Part shown: positions 1 to 6,999 of the stretch, in pieces
Layout of the letters: every line of letters begins with the position of its first letter
Position numbering within the stretch: the first letter of the stretch is position 1
Source: JABSQH01 sp039194665
Lineage (GTDB): Bacteria; Actinomycetota; Acidimicrobiia; Acidimicrobiales; Ilumatobacteraceae
NCBI GenBank assembly: GCA_039194665.1
Contig: JBCCVW010000080.1
Coordinates: 1-18,634 of the forward strand
Direction of reading: 5' to 3'
Length of the DNA stretch: 18,634 nt
The notes under the pieces: model-generated
What the model saw: only the letters and a program-made list of their open reading frames with translations
Told to the model about the DNA's origin: nothing
Database searches by the model: none
Program-made: the position numbers and the translations under genes

Positions 1-216
1 CGACTTCTTGGCGGTGCTCTTCTTGCGCGCCGTCGACTTCTTGGCAGCAGCCTTCTTCTTGGCCGGTGCCTTCTTCTTGGTGGCCTTCTTCTTGGTGGTG
101 GCCTTCTTGGCAGTCGACTTCTTGGCGGTGCTCTTCTTGCGCGCCGTCGACTTCTTGGCAGCAGCCTTCTTCTTGGCCGGTGCCTTCTTCTTGGTGGCCT
201 TCTTCTTGGTGGTGGC
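1..216. repeat. 114-bp perfect tandem repeat within the lysine-rich ORF
   Basis: Bases 1-102 recur without mismatch at 115-216, giving a period of 114 bp (38 codons). The period is a multiple of three, so the repeat preserves the reading frame. Nucleotide identity, and not only protein identity, suggests recent duplication or ongoing homogenisation. The array may continue beyond the left edge. Confidence 0.95.
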
Positions 217-219
217 CAT
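1..219 (-). CDS. Lysine-rich histone H1-like protein (partial, 3' end beyond window)
   Basis: The reading frame starts at an ATG (219-217) and stays open to base 1, so only the first 73 residues are visible. The product is almost entirely Lys, Ala, Thr and Ser, with KKK, KKAPAKKK and KKSTA blocks. This matches the DNA-binding tail of mycobacterial HupB and eukaryotic H1-like proteins. It should bind DNA through charge, with no folded domain. It begins 4 bases after the HU stop, in the +1 frame relative to HU, so the two are probably co-transcribed and translationally coupled. The only ribosome-site candidate is a weak AAGAAG inside the last HU codons. A 38-residue unit repeats exactly. It could also be the detached tail of a formerly fused HU-tail gene. 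The identity of the downstream end is unknown. Confidence 0.75.
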   Translation of the reverse strand, partial: MATTKKKATKKKAPAKKKAAAKKSTARKKSTAKKSTAKKATTKKKATKKKAPAKKKAAAKKSTARKKSTAKKS

Positions 220-223
220 CAGA

Positions 224-511
224 TCACTTCTTGCCCGGGTTGAGCGCCGACTTGAGGGTCGAGCTCGCCGAGAACTTCATCGCAGTCGACGCAGCGATCT
301 TCACCGGTGCCCCGGTTTGCGGGTTGCGGCCGGTGCGTGCGCTGCGCTGGGTGGTGCTGAAGGTGCCAAAGCCGGGCCACGCCACCTTGTCACCACTCTT
401 GGTGGCGGCGACGACGTGATCGAAGAACGCACCGAGCGTGCGCTCGGCGTCCGCCTTCGAGACACCGGCGGCGTCCGCCACGGATGCGATCATTTCTGCC
501 TTGGTTGCCAT
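224..511 (-). CDS. hup: HU family nucleoid DNA-binding protein
   Basis: This is a 95-residue histone-like HU protein, a dimer that bends DNA and compacts the nucleoid. The sequence shows the usual HU order: an N-terminal helical dimerisation region (MATKAEMIASVADAAGVSK), the GFGTF turn at residues 47-51, and the DNA-intercalating arm GRNPQTG at 61-67 with the diagnostic R62-N63-P64. It ends near the canonical HU length with LNPGKK. The start at 511 is chosen because homology begins there and an AGAGGA Shine-Dalgarno lies about 5 bases upstream. A longer in-frame extension to base 700 has no family similarity. In mycobacteria HU carries a fused lysine-rich tail. Here a stop codon separates the HU domain from such a tail, which lies in the next ORF. 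Confidence 0.97.
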   Translation of the reverse strand: MATKAEMIASVADAAGVSKADAERTLGAFFDHVVAATKSGDKVAWPGFGTFSTTQRSARTGRNPQTGAPVKIAASTAMKFSASSTLKSALNPGKK

Positions 512-831
512 CGAGTCCTCTTTCGACTTGTTTCGATGTGGGAGTTCCACTGAAGCCGCCCAGCTGCCTCGCCGGGCGGCGACCGACATCGGTGTCGATC
601 GGGCTCCATCTGAATGACCACCGACCGTTTGTTCAAGCACCCATCTCATTGCATTTGCAATAACTACCACGTCTGGCCCTTGCCGGTATTGGGTCCGCAA
701 ATCGGTGATCGATGGAACGACGTCCTGGTGGGCGCATCATCCACCACCGGTCGCGCGAGCTGCGCTACAACTTGGGTCGTTGGGTATCGAACCGATTCAC
801 ACGAATCTGCGACACGTCAGCTGAGGAAACG
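512..831. other. Divergent intergenic region between HU and PIN-PhoH genes
   Basis: This 320-base gap must hold the promoters of both divergent genes. It contains the most A+T-rich stretch of the neighbourhood (about 640-670), including a perfect inverted repeat, ATTGCA-TT-TGCAAT, at 648-661. No RNA gene or convincing small ORF is visible. The PIN-PhoH frame is open back to 712, but the extra residues look non-coding. I could not assign -35/-10 boxes with confidence. Confidence 0.6.
648..661. promoter_or_regulatory. Perfect 6-2-6 palindrome, possible operator
   Basis: ATTGCATTTGCAAT is a perfect inverted repeat in an A+T-rich island of otherwise GC-rich DNA. It lies 137 bases upstream of the HU start and 171 bases upstream of the PIN-PhoH start. 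A regulator-binding site is plausible, but no cognate regulator can be named. Confidence 0.35.
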
Positions 832-2244
832 GTGACCGACCTCCTTCCGCCCACTGACCGCTCCGCGACCGCCACGCCGAATCCGGCAACCCGGTCGGGA
901 CCGACGCCAACCGGGCAACGAACCCGGCTGGTGCTCGACACCTCGGTGTTGATCTCCGATCCAACGTGCGTGGTCGCCTTCGGCGAGTGCGACGTCGTCA
1001 TTCCACTGACGGTGGTCGAAGAGCTCGACGGGCTGAAGAGTCGACTCGACGACGTCGGCCGATCGGCGCGGGCGGCGCTGCGGGCCCTCGAAGAGCTACG
1101 CGTACGCCACGGCGGCTCCCTGGCGCATCCGGTGCCGACCGATGCCGGCGGCACCTTGCAGATCGAGATCAACAACGTCCGCAAGCATCTGCTGGTCGAA
1201 CACGGACTCGACCCATCGGTGCCCGACAATCGGATCATCGGTGCCGCGATCGGCCAGTCCGAACTCGGCCCGACGACGATGGTCTCCAACGATGCCGCGC
1301 TGCGCATCAAAGCTGCACACCTCGGCGTCGCCGCTGCCGAGCACCAACTCGCCCGTCGCAACGACGAGCGCCCCGCCGCTGGCTGGTCGACGATCGAAGC
1401 GCCGCACGAACTCATCGACTGCCTCTACGCCGCAGGTGCGATCGCCATCGACGCACTGGCGGCCGATGCCGGCGTACCGGCGTCGAGCTTCGAGCAAAAC
1501 GAGTTCGCTGTGCTCCGTTGCGGCTCGCAGTCAGCACTGGTGCGCGTCGTCGGCGACGACTTCGTGCTGCTTCCCAGCGCCGTGCCAGAAGCCTGGGGAC
1601 TACGGCCGCGCAGCAAAGAGCAACGGTTCGCCCTTGAGCTCCTGCTCGACCCGACGATCTCGGTCATCGCCCTCGATGGTCGTGCCGGCACCGGCAAGAC
1701 AATCTTGGCGATCGCCGCCGGCCTCGAGCAGGTCGTGGAGCAGAACCGCTTCGAGCGACTCGCCGTGTACCGCCCGCTGGTGCCCGTCGGACGCGCCGAC
1801 GTCGGCTTCCTCCCCGGCGGGCTCGACGAGAAGCTCGACCCGTGGATGGCGGCGGTGCACGATGCGGTCGTCGCCCTCACCGACCGCGGCAACATCAACG
1901 ACGCCCGCGACCTGGTCGACGAACTCACCGAGCGGGGGCAACTGTCGCTCGAATCGGTGACGTTCCTCCGTGGACGCTCGCTGCAGCGCCAGATGGTCGT
2001 GATCGACGAAGCGCAGAACCTCGAGCCCACCACGCTGCGCACGATCCTCACCCGCGTGGGCGACGGCACCAAGGTGGTGTTCACCGGCGATACGAGCCAG
2101 ATCGATGCGCCGTACCTGGCCGAGTCGAACAACGCGCTCAGCGTGCTGAGCGCAGCCTTCGCCGGACAACGCTGCTTCGGACACATCACGCTCACAGCCT
2201 GCGAGCGCAGTGACGTCGCCAGCCTCGCCGCCGAGCTGCTCTGA
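832..2244 (+). CDS. phoH2: PIN domain-PhoH ATPase fusion protein (PhoH2-like)
   Basis: This 470-residue protein combines an N-terminal PIN ribonuclease domain with a C-terminal PhoH-type P-loop ATPase. This is the architecture of mycobacterial PhoH2, described as an ATP-driven RNA helicase and RNase. PIN acidic residues appear at D36 (LVLDTSVL), E63 (VVEELD), D132 (DNRIIG) and D154 (SNDAAL). Walker A GRAGTGKT is at 283-290 and Walker B MVVIDEAQN begins at 388. I choose the GTG at 832 because GAGGAA precedes it by a few bases, although the frame is open back to an ATG at 712. The first 30 or so residues are Pro/Thr-rich and probably disordered. The exonuclease gene follows 45 bases downstream on the same strand. 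Confidence 0.95.
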   Translation: MTDLLPPTDRSATATPNPATRSGPTPTGQRTRLVLDTSVLISDPTCVVAFGECDVVIPLTVVEELDGLKSRLDDVGRSARAALRALEELRVRHGGSLAHPVPTDAGGTLQIEINNVRKHLLVEHGLDPSVPDNRIIGAAIGQSELGPTTMVSNDAALRIKAAHLGVAAAEHQLARRNDERPAAGWSTIEAPHELIDCLYAAGAIAIDALAADAGVPASSFEQNEFAVLRCGSQSALVRVVGDDFVLLPSAVPEAWGLRPRSKEQRFALELLLDPTISVIALDGRAGTGKTILAIAAGLEQVVEQNRFERLAVYRPLVPVGRADVGFLPGGLDEKLDPWMAAVHDAVVALTDRGNINDARDLVDELTERGQLSLESVTFLRGRSLQRQMVVIDEAQNLEPTTLRTILTRVGDGTKVVFTGDTSQIDAPYLAESNNALSVLSAAFAGQRCFGHITLTACERSDVASLAAELL

Positions 2245-2276
2245 GGCACGGGCACCAACGCGTGACACCGTCGATC

Positions 2277-2282
2277 TAACGT
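2277..2282 (+). promoter_or_regulatory. -10 hexamer TAACGT of a likely leaderless promoter
   Basis: TAACGT matches the TANNNT consensus and ends 7 bases before the GTG start at 2290, where no Shine-Dalgarno is visible. Transcription would begin at or next to the start codon. Confidence 0.55.
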
Positions 2283-2289
2283 CGATGCG

Positions 2290-2889
2290 GTGACACTGCC
2301 ACGGCTGGCGGTTCTCGACGTGGAGACGTCGGGGCTCGCCGCCTCCCGCCACCGGATCTTGCAAGCGGCGGTGGTCCAGGTCTCCGAGTCGGCCGAGGTC
2401 GGAGCGTGGTCGTCGTACGTCCGCTTACGCTGGCCCTGGCAACGTGTCGGGCCGCGGCACGTTCACGGCATCCGTCGAGCCGCCCTGCGCGGGGCGCCCT
2501 CGTTGACCGAAGCGCTCGACGAGTTAGCCGCGCAGGTCGACGGCGCGCTCCTCACGGCGCACAACGCCGCGTTCGACACCGAATTCATCCGTGCTGCGAG
2601 CCGCCATGCCACGCCCGATGCGCAGCGCGTCCTGCGACACGCCACCGACGCCGCCCTGTGCACCCTCGAGCTCTCCCGGGCAACCGACCCCGAACGCCGC
2701 CGATCGCACCGACTCGGCGATCTGTGCGAGTACTACGGCGTGGCGCTCGACCAGCCCCACGACGCCTTGCACGACGCCCGTGCCACGGCGGCGATCGTCC
2801 CCAAGCTGCTCGCCGATCTCGGCATCGACTCCCGCGCTCAGCTCGACCCCTTCATCGTCGGCCCGTCCGCCTCCGACGACTCGGCGTAG
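2290..2889 (+). CDS. DnaQ-like 3'-5' exonuclease (DEDDh family)
   Basis: This 199-residue, single-domain protein has all three Exo motifs of the DEDDh family. Exo I is LDVET with D10 and E12, Exo II is HNAAFD ending in D96, and Exo III is HDALHD with H157 and D162. These residues coordinate two divalent metal ions that cleave nucleotides from a 3' end. The family includes the DNA polymerase III epsilon proofreading subunit and RNase T/oligoribonuclease relatives. Substrate (DNA or RNA) cannot be told from sequence, and no polymerase or UvrC-like domain is fused. The start is the GTG at 2290, preceded by a -10-like TAACGT. The 3' end overlaps the end of the convergent pafC-like gene by 52 bases. 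Confidence 0.92.
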   Translation: MTLPRLAVLDVETSGLAASRHRILQAAVVQVSESAEVGAWSSYVRLRWPWQRVGPRHVHGIRRAALRGAPSLTEALDELAAQVDGALLTAHNAAFDTEFIRAASRHATPDAQRVLRHATDAALCTLELSRATDPERRRSHRLGDLCEYYGVALDQPHDALHDARATAAIVPKLLADLGIDSRAQLDPFIVGPSASDDSA

Positions 2890-3830
2890 CGCGCCCGCAC
2901 CTGAGCGGCGAGCGCCGCCGCCTGTTCGGCCCCCTCAGCCGGGCGCACGCACTGCGCGCCGGCACCCAGACGCAACAGCAGCCGGCTGAGCCAACGTTCA
3001 CTGCTGATCGGCAACGTCACCTCGATCCGTTTTCGACTGAGCTCTTTCACCGAGTCGACCGCATAGTGCTCGCGCACCCACTGCGCAGGCGGCTTCAAAC
3101 GCAGCACGGCGCGCGGGACATCGTCGTCGAAGAACTCGGGCCGCTCGACCGGCTCCTCACTGGCCTGCCCTCGACGGCCAGTCGCCTCGGCATGTTCGAT
3201 CCGATCGATGCGGAACGTGCGCCGCCCACCTGAGCGATCGTCGTCGGCCAGCACATACCAGTGCCCGCCGTCGGCGAACAGGTGACGAGGAACGACGCGC
3301 CGTCGCGTGGTGGCATCGTTGGCCGGCGAGAAGTACGTGATGTCGAACTCGCGTGACCCCGCCACGCCATCGGCCAACTCGTCGACAAGCGCGGGTCGGT
3401 CGAGCTCGAGTGCGAGCCCCGCGGTGTCGTCGCCGTCGGGGTCGTCGACCAACCCGATCGCGGCGAGCGCATCGGCGAGCTTCGCCAACCCGCTCGCCAG
3501 CGGACCGTCGGGGTCTGCTCCCGGGAGCTGCAGGGCGGCGCGCCCAGCGGCGAGCAAGGTGAAGCCCTCCGGCGCGGTCAGCCGCAGCGGTCGAGTGAAC
3601 AGCCGTGGCACGCCGATGATCACGGTGCCCTCGTCGATGAACACGTCGATCATCTCATCGACGAACGGAGGAAGCCCACACATCGCCACCAGTTCGAGGT
3701 CGTGCTCGATGTCCTCCACCGTCGCATCGAACCGTTCAGCCACCTCGTCGAGTGGGACCGCACCGCGTTCCATGAGCCACGGCAACATCACCAACAGTCG
3801 ACGCAGCCGCTCCTCGGCCTTCGTCGTCAT
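2838..3830 (-). CDS. pafC: WYL-domain transcriptional regulator, PafC-like
   Basis: This 330-residue protein has a helix-turn-helix-like N-terminus (about 1-75), a central WYL domain with HWYVLADD at 190-197 and RTFRIDRIE just after, and a C-terminal WCX-type extension. In mycobacteria PafB and PafC act together as an activator of the RecA-independent DNA-damage response, and WYL domains are thought to sense a nucleic-acid ligand. Its ATG overlaps the stop of the upstream pafB-like gene by 4 bases (ATGA), so the pair should be translationally coupled and act as a heteromer. The C-terminal 17 codons lie antisense to the exonuclease gene. The Pup ligase gene pafA, which often accompanies this pair, is not in the window. 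Confidence 0.85.
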   Translation of the reverse strand: MTTKAEERLRRLLVMLPWLMERGAVPLDEVAERFDATVEDIEHDLELVAMCGLPPFVDEMIDVFIDEGTVIIGVPRLFTRPLRLTAPEGFTLLAAGRAALQLPGADPDGPLASGLAKLADALAAIGLVDDPDGDDTAGLALELDRPALVDELADGVAGSREFDITYFSPANDATTRRRVVPRHLFADGGHWYVLADDDRSGGRRTFRIDRIEHAEATGRRGQASEEPVERPEFFDDDVPRAVLRLKPPAQWVREHYAVDSVKELSRKRIEVTLPISSERWLSRLLLRLGAGAQCVRPAEGAEQAAALAAQVRARYAESSEADGPTMKGSS

Positions 3831-4789
3831 CGGTCACCGGCTCCCGCCGCGATCACGGTGTCGAGGGCGTCGATCACGGCGGCGCGCAGATCAGGCGGTC
3901 CGAGTACCTCGGCGTGCTGCGCGAGCCCGAGCACCCACGACAAGAACGCATCCCGATTGGCAGCAGGCACTCGCACCACCACCGAACCGTCGTCGTTGCG
4001 CCGCTCGACACGCTCCTCGCCCAGTTCACCGACCACGCCGGACGCACGCGGACGGTCGATGTGCACCAGTGCGTCGACGTCGTCGTCAGCCGCGTGTCCA
4101 ATGCGTTTCGGGTCGGAAGGGAAGGCATCTCGCGGATCGAAGTCGGCGGGACGGTCGTAGGCGCCGGGCTCGCCAAGCGCGAACATCGGGCGACGTTGAT
4201 CGAGCCGATCGACCCGGAATGTCCGCTTGGCCTGCCGGTCATGGTCGAAACCAACGACGTACCAGAATCCGCCACGCAGCAACAACCCCCACGGATCGAC
4301 CCGCCGAGTCGCCCCGCGATAGCCGAACTCGATCGTCGAGCGTTGGGCGATGGCGACGCGCAGTTCCGGGAGTTCGGCACGATCGGGGACCACTGCACTC
4401 ACGGCCACCGGCATGCCGATCGGCGACCCGCCGAGCTTGCGGATCGCCTCGTCGCCCGCACTCGACCCCGTGTGCACGGCGGCGACGGCGAGCTGCAGCG
4501 CCCGCATCTCGGCCGCGTCGAGGTCGAGATCGGCGAGCTCGTAGGCGGCGCGATCGATGCGATAGCGCGTCTGGCCGGCGTAGGTGCCGCCGTCGACCAT
4601 CGTGGTCTCGATCGGGACGCCGATCGATCGCAGCGCTGCCTTGTCGCGTTCGAACTGAGCGCGGCGATTGCGCTCGTCTGGGGCGTACTGGCCGTCGAGT
4701 TCGTCGGCGATCTGGACCAGGCTGAGCGGCTGGGGCGTTTCCAGCAACAGCGCCAGCAAATTGGTCAGTCGCTCGAGGCGATCATCCAT
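3827..4789 (-). CDS. pafB: WYL-domain transcriptional regulator, PafB-like
   Basis: This is a 320-residue partner of the PafC-like protein. The N-terminal 70 residues form a winged-helix region (RLTNLLALLLETPQPLSL begins it), and the WYL domain spans roughly 150-200 with DPWGLLLRGGFWYVVGFD and RTFRVDRLD. The start is placed at the ATG at 4789, where family similarity begins (MDDRLERL). An upstream in-frame ATG at 4834 would add 15 unrelated residues. The chosen start overlaps the end of the B12-binding subunit gene by 8 bases, so three genes are chained by overlaps. Why a DNA-damage-type regulator pair should be coupled to a mutase subunit is not clear from the sequence. Confidence 0.88.
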   Translation of the reverse strand: MDDRLERLTNLLALLLETPQPLSLVQIADELDGQYAPDERNRRAQFERDKAALRSIGVPIETTMVDGGTYAGQTRYRIDRAAYELADLDLDAAEMRALQLAVAAVHTGSSAGDEAIRKLGGSPIGMPVAVSAVVPDRAELPELRVAIAQRSTIEFGYRGATRRVDPWGLLLRGGFWYVVGFDHDRQAKRTFRVDRLDQRRPMFALGEPGAYDRPADFDPRDAFPSDPKRIGHAADDDVDALVHIDRPRASGVVGELGEERVERRNDDGSVVVRVPAANRDAFLSWVLGLAQHAEVLGPPDLRAAVIDALDTVIAAGAGDR

Positions 4790-5180
4790 CGGCGTGCTGT
4801 TCGAGAACACGACGGACGCTCGCAACCACCTCATCGGCGCTCGCCCCAGGTGTCAGCACGTCGGCCACGCCGGCCCGCTGGAGTTCGTCGACATCATCGG
4901 GCGGCACGATGCCGCCGACCACCACCGGGGTGTCGGCACCCCGCTGGCGCACCGCATCGACGACGAGCGGAGCCAGCGTCATGTGCGCTCCCGACAGCAT
5001 CGAGAGCCCGATCAGGTCGACGTCTTCGTCGACCGCGGCGGCGGCCACGGTCTCCGGGGTCTGGAACAGGCCGGTGTAGATCACCTCGAAACCGGCGTCA
5101 CGCAGGATGCGGGCGACCACTTTGACGCCCCGGTCATGACCGTCGAGGCCGACTTTGGCGACCAACACCCGCGCAGACAC
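4782..5180 (-). CDS. Cobalamin-binding (small) subunit of an acyl-CoA mutase
   Basis: This 132-residue stand-alone B12-binding domain, equivalent to IcmB or the C-terminal domain of methylmalonyl-CoA mutase, carries the full base-off/His-on signature. D13-G-H15-D-R-G18 provides the lower cobalt ligand His15, followed by the SML segment and VVVGG. It has no catalytic barrel, so it needs a separate large subunit; the gene at 10541-12178 encodes a barrel without a B12 domain and is the obvious partner. The start is the GTG at 5180. It lies 18 bases after the aldehyde dehydrogenase stop, with no Shine-Dalgarno but with a -10-like TAGATT 7 bases upstream. It may therefore be transcribed both by read-through and from its own promoter. 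Confidence 0.93.
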   Translation of the reverse strand: MSARVLVAKVGLDGHDRGVKVVARILRDAGFEVIYTGLFQTPETVAAAAVDEDVDLIGLSMLSGAHMTLAPLVVDAVRQRGADTPVVVGGIVPPDDVDELQRAGVADVLTPGASADEVVASVRRVLEQHADG

Positions 5181-5187
5181 CGGGAGG

Positions 5188-5193
5188 AATCTA
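5188..5193 (-). promoter_or_regulatory. -10 hexamer TAGATT of a likely leaderless promoter
   Basis: On the minus strand TAGATT lies 7 bases before the GTG start (5180) of the B12-binding subunit, between it and the upstream dehydrogenase stop. The spacing fits a leaderless start, but the hexamer alone is weak evidence. Confidence 0.45.
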
Positions 5194-5198
5194 CTCGG

Positions 5199-6617
5199 CT
5201 ACATCTGCAGGCTCTTGACCTGGAGGAACTCCTCGATGCCGTAGGGGCCGTTCTCGCGGCCGTAACCCGATTGCTTGTAGCCGCCGAACGGGGCCGCAAT
5301 GTTGAACGCTCCACCGTTGACGTCGACCATCCCCGTGCGCATCCGTCGGGCAACCGACATCGCCCGTTCCTGGTCGCTCGACCACACGCCGCCCGACAGT
5401 CCGTAGAGACTGTCGTTGGCGATGCGCACGGCATCGTCCTCGTCCTCGTAGGCGATCACCGACAACACCGGCCCAAAGATCTCCTCCTGGGCGACGGTCA
5501 TGTCGTTGGTCACTTCGGCGAGCACGGTTGGCTTCACGAAGTAGCCGGTGTCCTGGCCGTCCGGCTTGCCGAGACCGCCAGCAGCAACCACGGCGCCTTC
5601 GTCGATGCCCTTTTGGATGTAGCTCTGCACGCGGTCCCACTGGGCTTGCGAGATCAGCGGACCGAGATGCATGCCTTCCTTGCTCGGGTCGTCGACCTGG
5701 GTGCCTTCCGCGGTGGCGACGGCGATGGCCAGCGCTTCGTCGTAGCGGCTGCGCGGCACGAGCATGCGCGTGTGCGCCGTGCAGGTTTGCCCCGAGTTGA
5801 GGTAACACGCGAACACACCCTTGGGGATCACGTCGGTGAGATCGGCATCGTCGAGCACGATGTTGGCGGACTTGCCGCCCAGCTCGAGTGCCACTCGCTT
5901 GACGGTGCCAGCGGCCGCCGCGGCGACGGCCTTGCCGGCGCGGGTGGAGCCGGTGAAGCTGACCATGTCGACACCGGGGTGCGCGGCAATCGCCGCGCCG
6001 ACCTCCGCGCCGGTGCCGCTGACCAGGTTGAACACGCCCTCGGGCAGCCCGACCTCGTGCACGATCTCGGCGAGGATGAACGCGTTGAGCGGGGCGACCT
6101 CGCTGGGCTTGAGCACGAACGTGCAGCCAGCCGCGAGTGCACCACCGAGCTTGCAGATGATCTGGTGCAGCGGGTAGTTCCACGGCGTGATCGCGCCGAC
6201 AACACCGACCGGCTCCTTGACGACCAGGCTGTTGCCAATCGTCTCCTCGAACGAGAAGTCGTCGAGCAAGGTCGCGTAGCTCTGCATGTTGCCCGCCGGC
6301 AGGCCGGACTGGATCATGTTGGCCCAGGTGATGGGCATGCCGACCTCACCGGAGATCACCTCGGCGATCTCGGGGCCGCGCGCCTGCAGTGCCTCGTTGA
6401 GCCGAACCATGTACTTCTGGCGCTCCTCGACGGGCGTACCGGCCCACGAGTCAAACGCCCGGCGAGCGGCGTCAACAGCCTTGTCGACATCGCTGGCCGC
6501 ACCATCGGGGATCGAGCCCATCACCTGTTCGGTGCCGGCGTTGATCACTTCGATCGTGCCCGTGCCGTCGGAGGGCACCCAGGCGCCATCGATGTAGATG
6601 TTCGAGTAGTCGCGCAT
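5199..6617 (-). CDS. NAD(P)-dependent aldehyde dehydrogenase
   Basis: This 472-residue member of the aldehyde dehydrogenase superfamily oxidises an aldehyde to its acid with NAD(P)+. The nucleophile C279 sits in NSGQTC and the general base E245 in LELGGKS, 34 residues apart as usual. FTGSTRAGKAV forms part of the cofactor site, and EEIFGPVLSV and PFGGYKQSGYGREN are the usual late motifs. Length is typical. The start is set at the ATG at 6617 because homology begins there (NIYIDGAWV) and GAGG lies just upstream; an in-frame ATG at 6650 is possible. Substrate cannot be assigned. Its position 18 bases upstream of the B12 subunit gene suggests a role in the same acyl-CoA pathway, which is inference. 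Confidence 0.95.
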   Translation of the reverse strand: MRDYSNIYIDGAWVPSDGTGTIEVINAGTEQVMGSIPDGAASDVDKAVDAARRAFDSWAGTPVEERQKYMVRLNEALQARGPEIAEVISGEVGMPITWANMIQSGLPAGNMQSYATLLDDFSFEETIGNSLVVKEPVGVVGAITPWNYPLHQIICKLGGALAAGCTFVLKPSEVAPLNAFILAEIVHEVGLPEGVFNLVSGTGAEVGAAIAAHPGVDMVSFTGSTRAGKAVAAAAAGTVKRVALELGGKSANIVLDDADLTDVIPKGVFACYLNSGQTCTAHTRMLVPRSRYDEALAIAVATAEGTQVDDPSKEGMHLGPLISQAQWDRVQSYIQKGIDEGAVVAAGGLGKPDGQDTGYFVKPTVLAEVTNDMTVAQEEIFGPVLSVIAYEDEDDAVRIANDSLYGLSGGVWSSDQERAMSVARRMRTGMVDVNGGAFNIAAPFGGYKQSGYGRENGPYGIEEFLQVKSLQM

Positions 6618-6689
6618 GGCCTCAGTCTGGTCGACCCGACCCCTCAACATTCAGTCGGAGCACCGCGCCACGCCCTCCGCAGATCCTGC

Positions 6690-6718
6690 CGAGATCCGGC
6701 GCGTCGCGCCGGATCTCG
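6690..6718. terminator. Strong 13-bp hairpin between CsoR-family and ALDH genes
   Basis: CGAGATCCGGCGC pairs perfectly with its inverse repeat across the 3-base loop GTC. It lies just downstream of the minus-strand CsoR-family gene and upstream of the aldehyde dehydrogenase gene. No T-run follows on either strand, so it would be a GC-rich, U-less terminator, or possibly an operator for the dehydrogenase gene. Confidence 0.55.
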
Positions 6719-6741
6719 CACAGAGTTCGGGGCAGTCCCGG

Positions 6742-6999
6742 TCACCCGAGCTTGACGAACAAATTCTCTAGCTCGTCCACGTCGATGTCCCCGTCGGGTC
6801 GAGTGGCACAATGGCGCATGCCGCCCGCAATGAGCCGGTAGCTCACCCGATCGAGCGCCGACTTGCACGCCGACAGCTGAGTGATCACGGCGCGACAGTC
6901 CTCACCATCGTCGATCATCCGCGCAACGCCACGGATCTGCCCTTCCAACCGCCGCAACCGGTTGGTCACATCACCACGAACCTCGTCGGGAAACTCCAT
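6742..6999 (-). CDS. CsoR-family (DUF156) transcriptional repressor, His ligand missing
   Basis: This 85-residue all-helical repressor belongs to the CsoR/RcnR/FrmR/CstR family, recognised by NRLRRLEGQIRGVARMI and the C35 segment. The two conserved cysteines are C35 and C64, 29 residues apart as in CsoR. The copper-ligand His expected four residues before the second Cys is replaced by Gly60 (GGMRHC). A two-Cys centre without that His resembles CstR, the persulfide sensor, more than a Cu(I) sensor, so the inducer is uncertain. The start is the ATG at 6999, since a GTG 42 bases upstream would add an unlikely Arg-rich leader. A palindrome overlaps its -10 box and start codon, indicating autorepression. 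No copper exporter or sulfur gene is adjacent. Confidence 0.92.
   Translation of the reverse strand: MEFPDEVRGDVTNRLRRLEGQIRGVARMIDDGEDCRAVITQLSACKSALDRVSYRLIAGGMRHCATRPDGDIDVDELENLFVKLG

Noticed and set aside
1..216. Repeated structure resembling a CRISPR or satellite array
   Set aside because: The units are 114 bp, contiguous and without unique spacers. They encode an in-frame Lys-rich peptide with the start codon right after HU.
220..230. Programmed +1 frameshift as a confident call at the HU stop
   Set aside because: The frame geometry fits, but the P-site Lys codon AAG would re-pair poorly with AGT after a +1 slip, and no classic slippery sequence is present. It is kept only as one possibility in the findings.
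712..831. An extra 40-residue N-terminus for the PIN-PhoH protein from the ATG at 712
   Set aside because: The residues look like chance translation. A GTG with GAGGAA just upstream begins at 832, closer to the PIN domain.
4668..6755. A 695-codon open frame on the plus strand antisense to ALDH, the B12 subunit and pafB
   Set aside because: It is a shadow frame produced by high-GC codon bias. Its translation lacks any domain, and the minus-strand genes have clear catalytic motifs.
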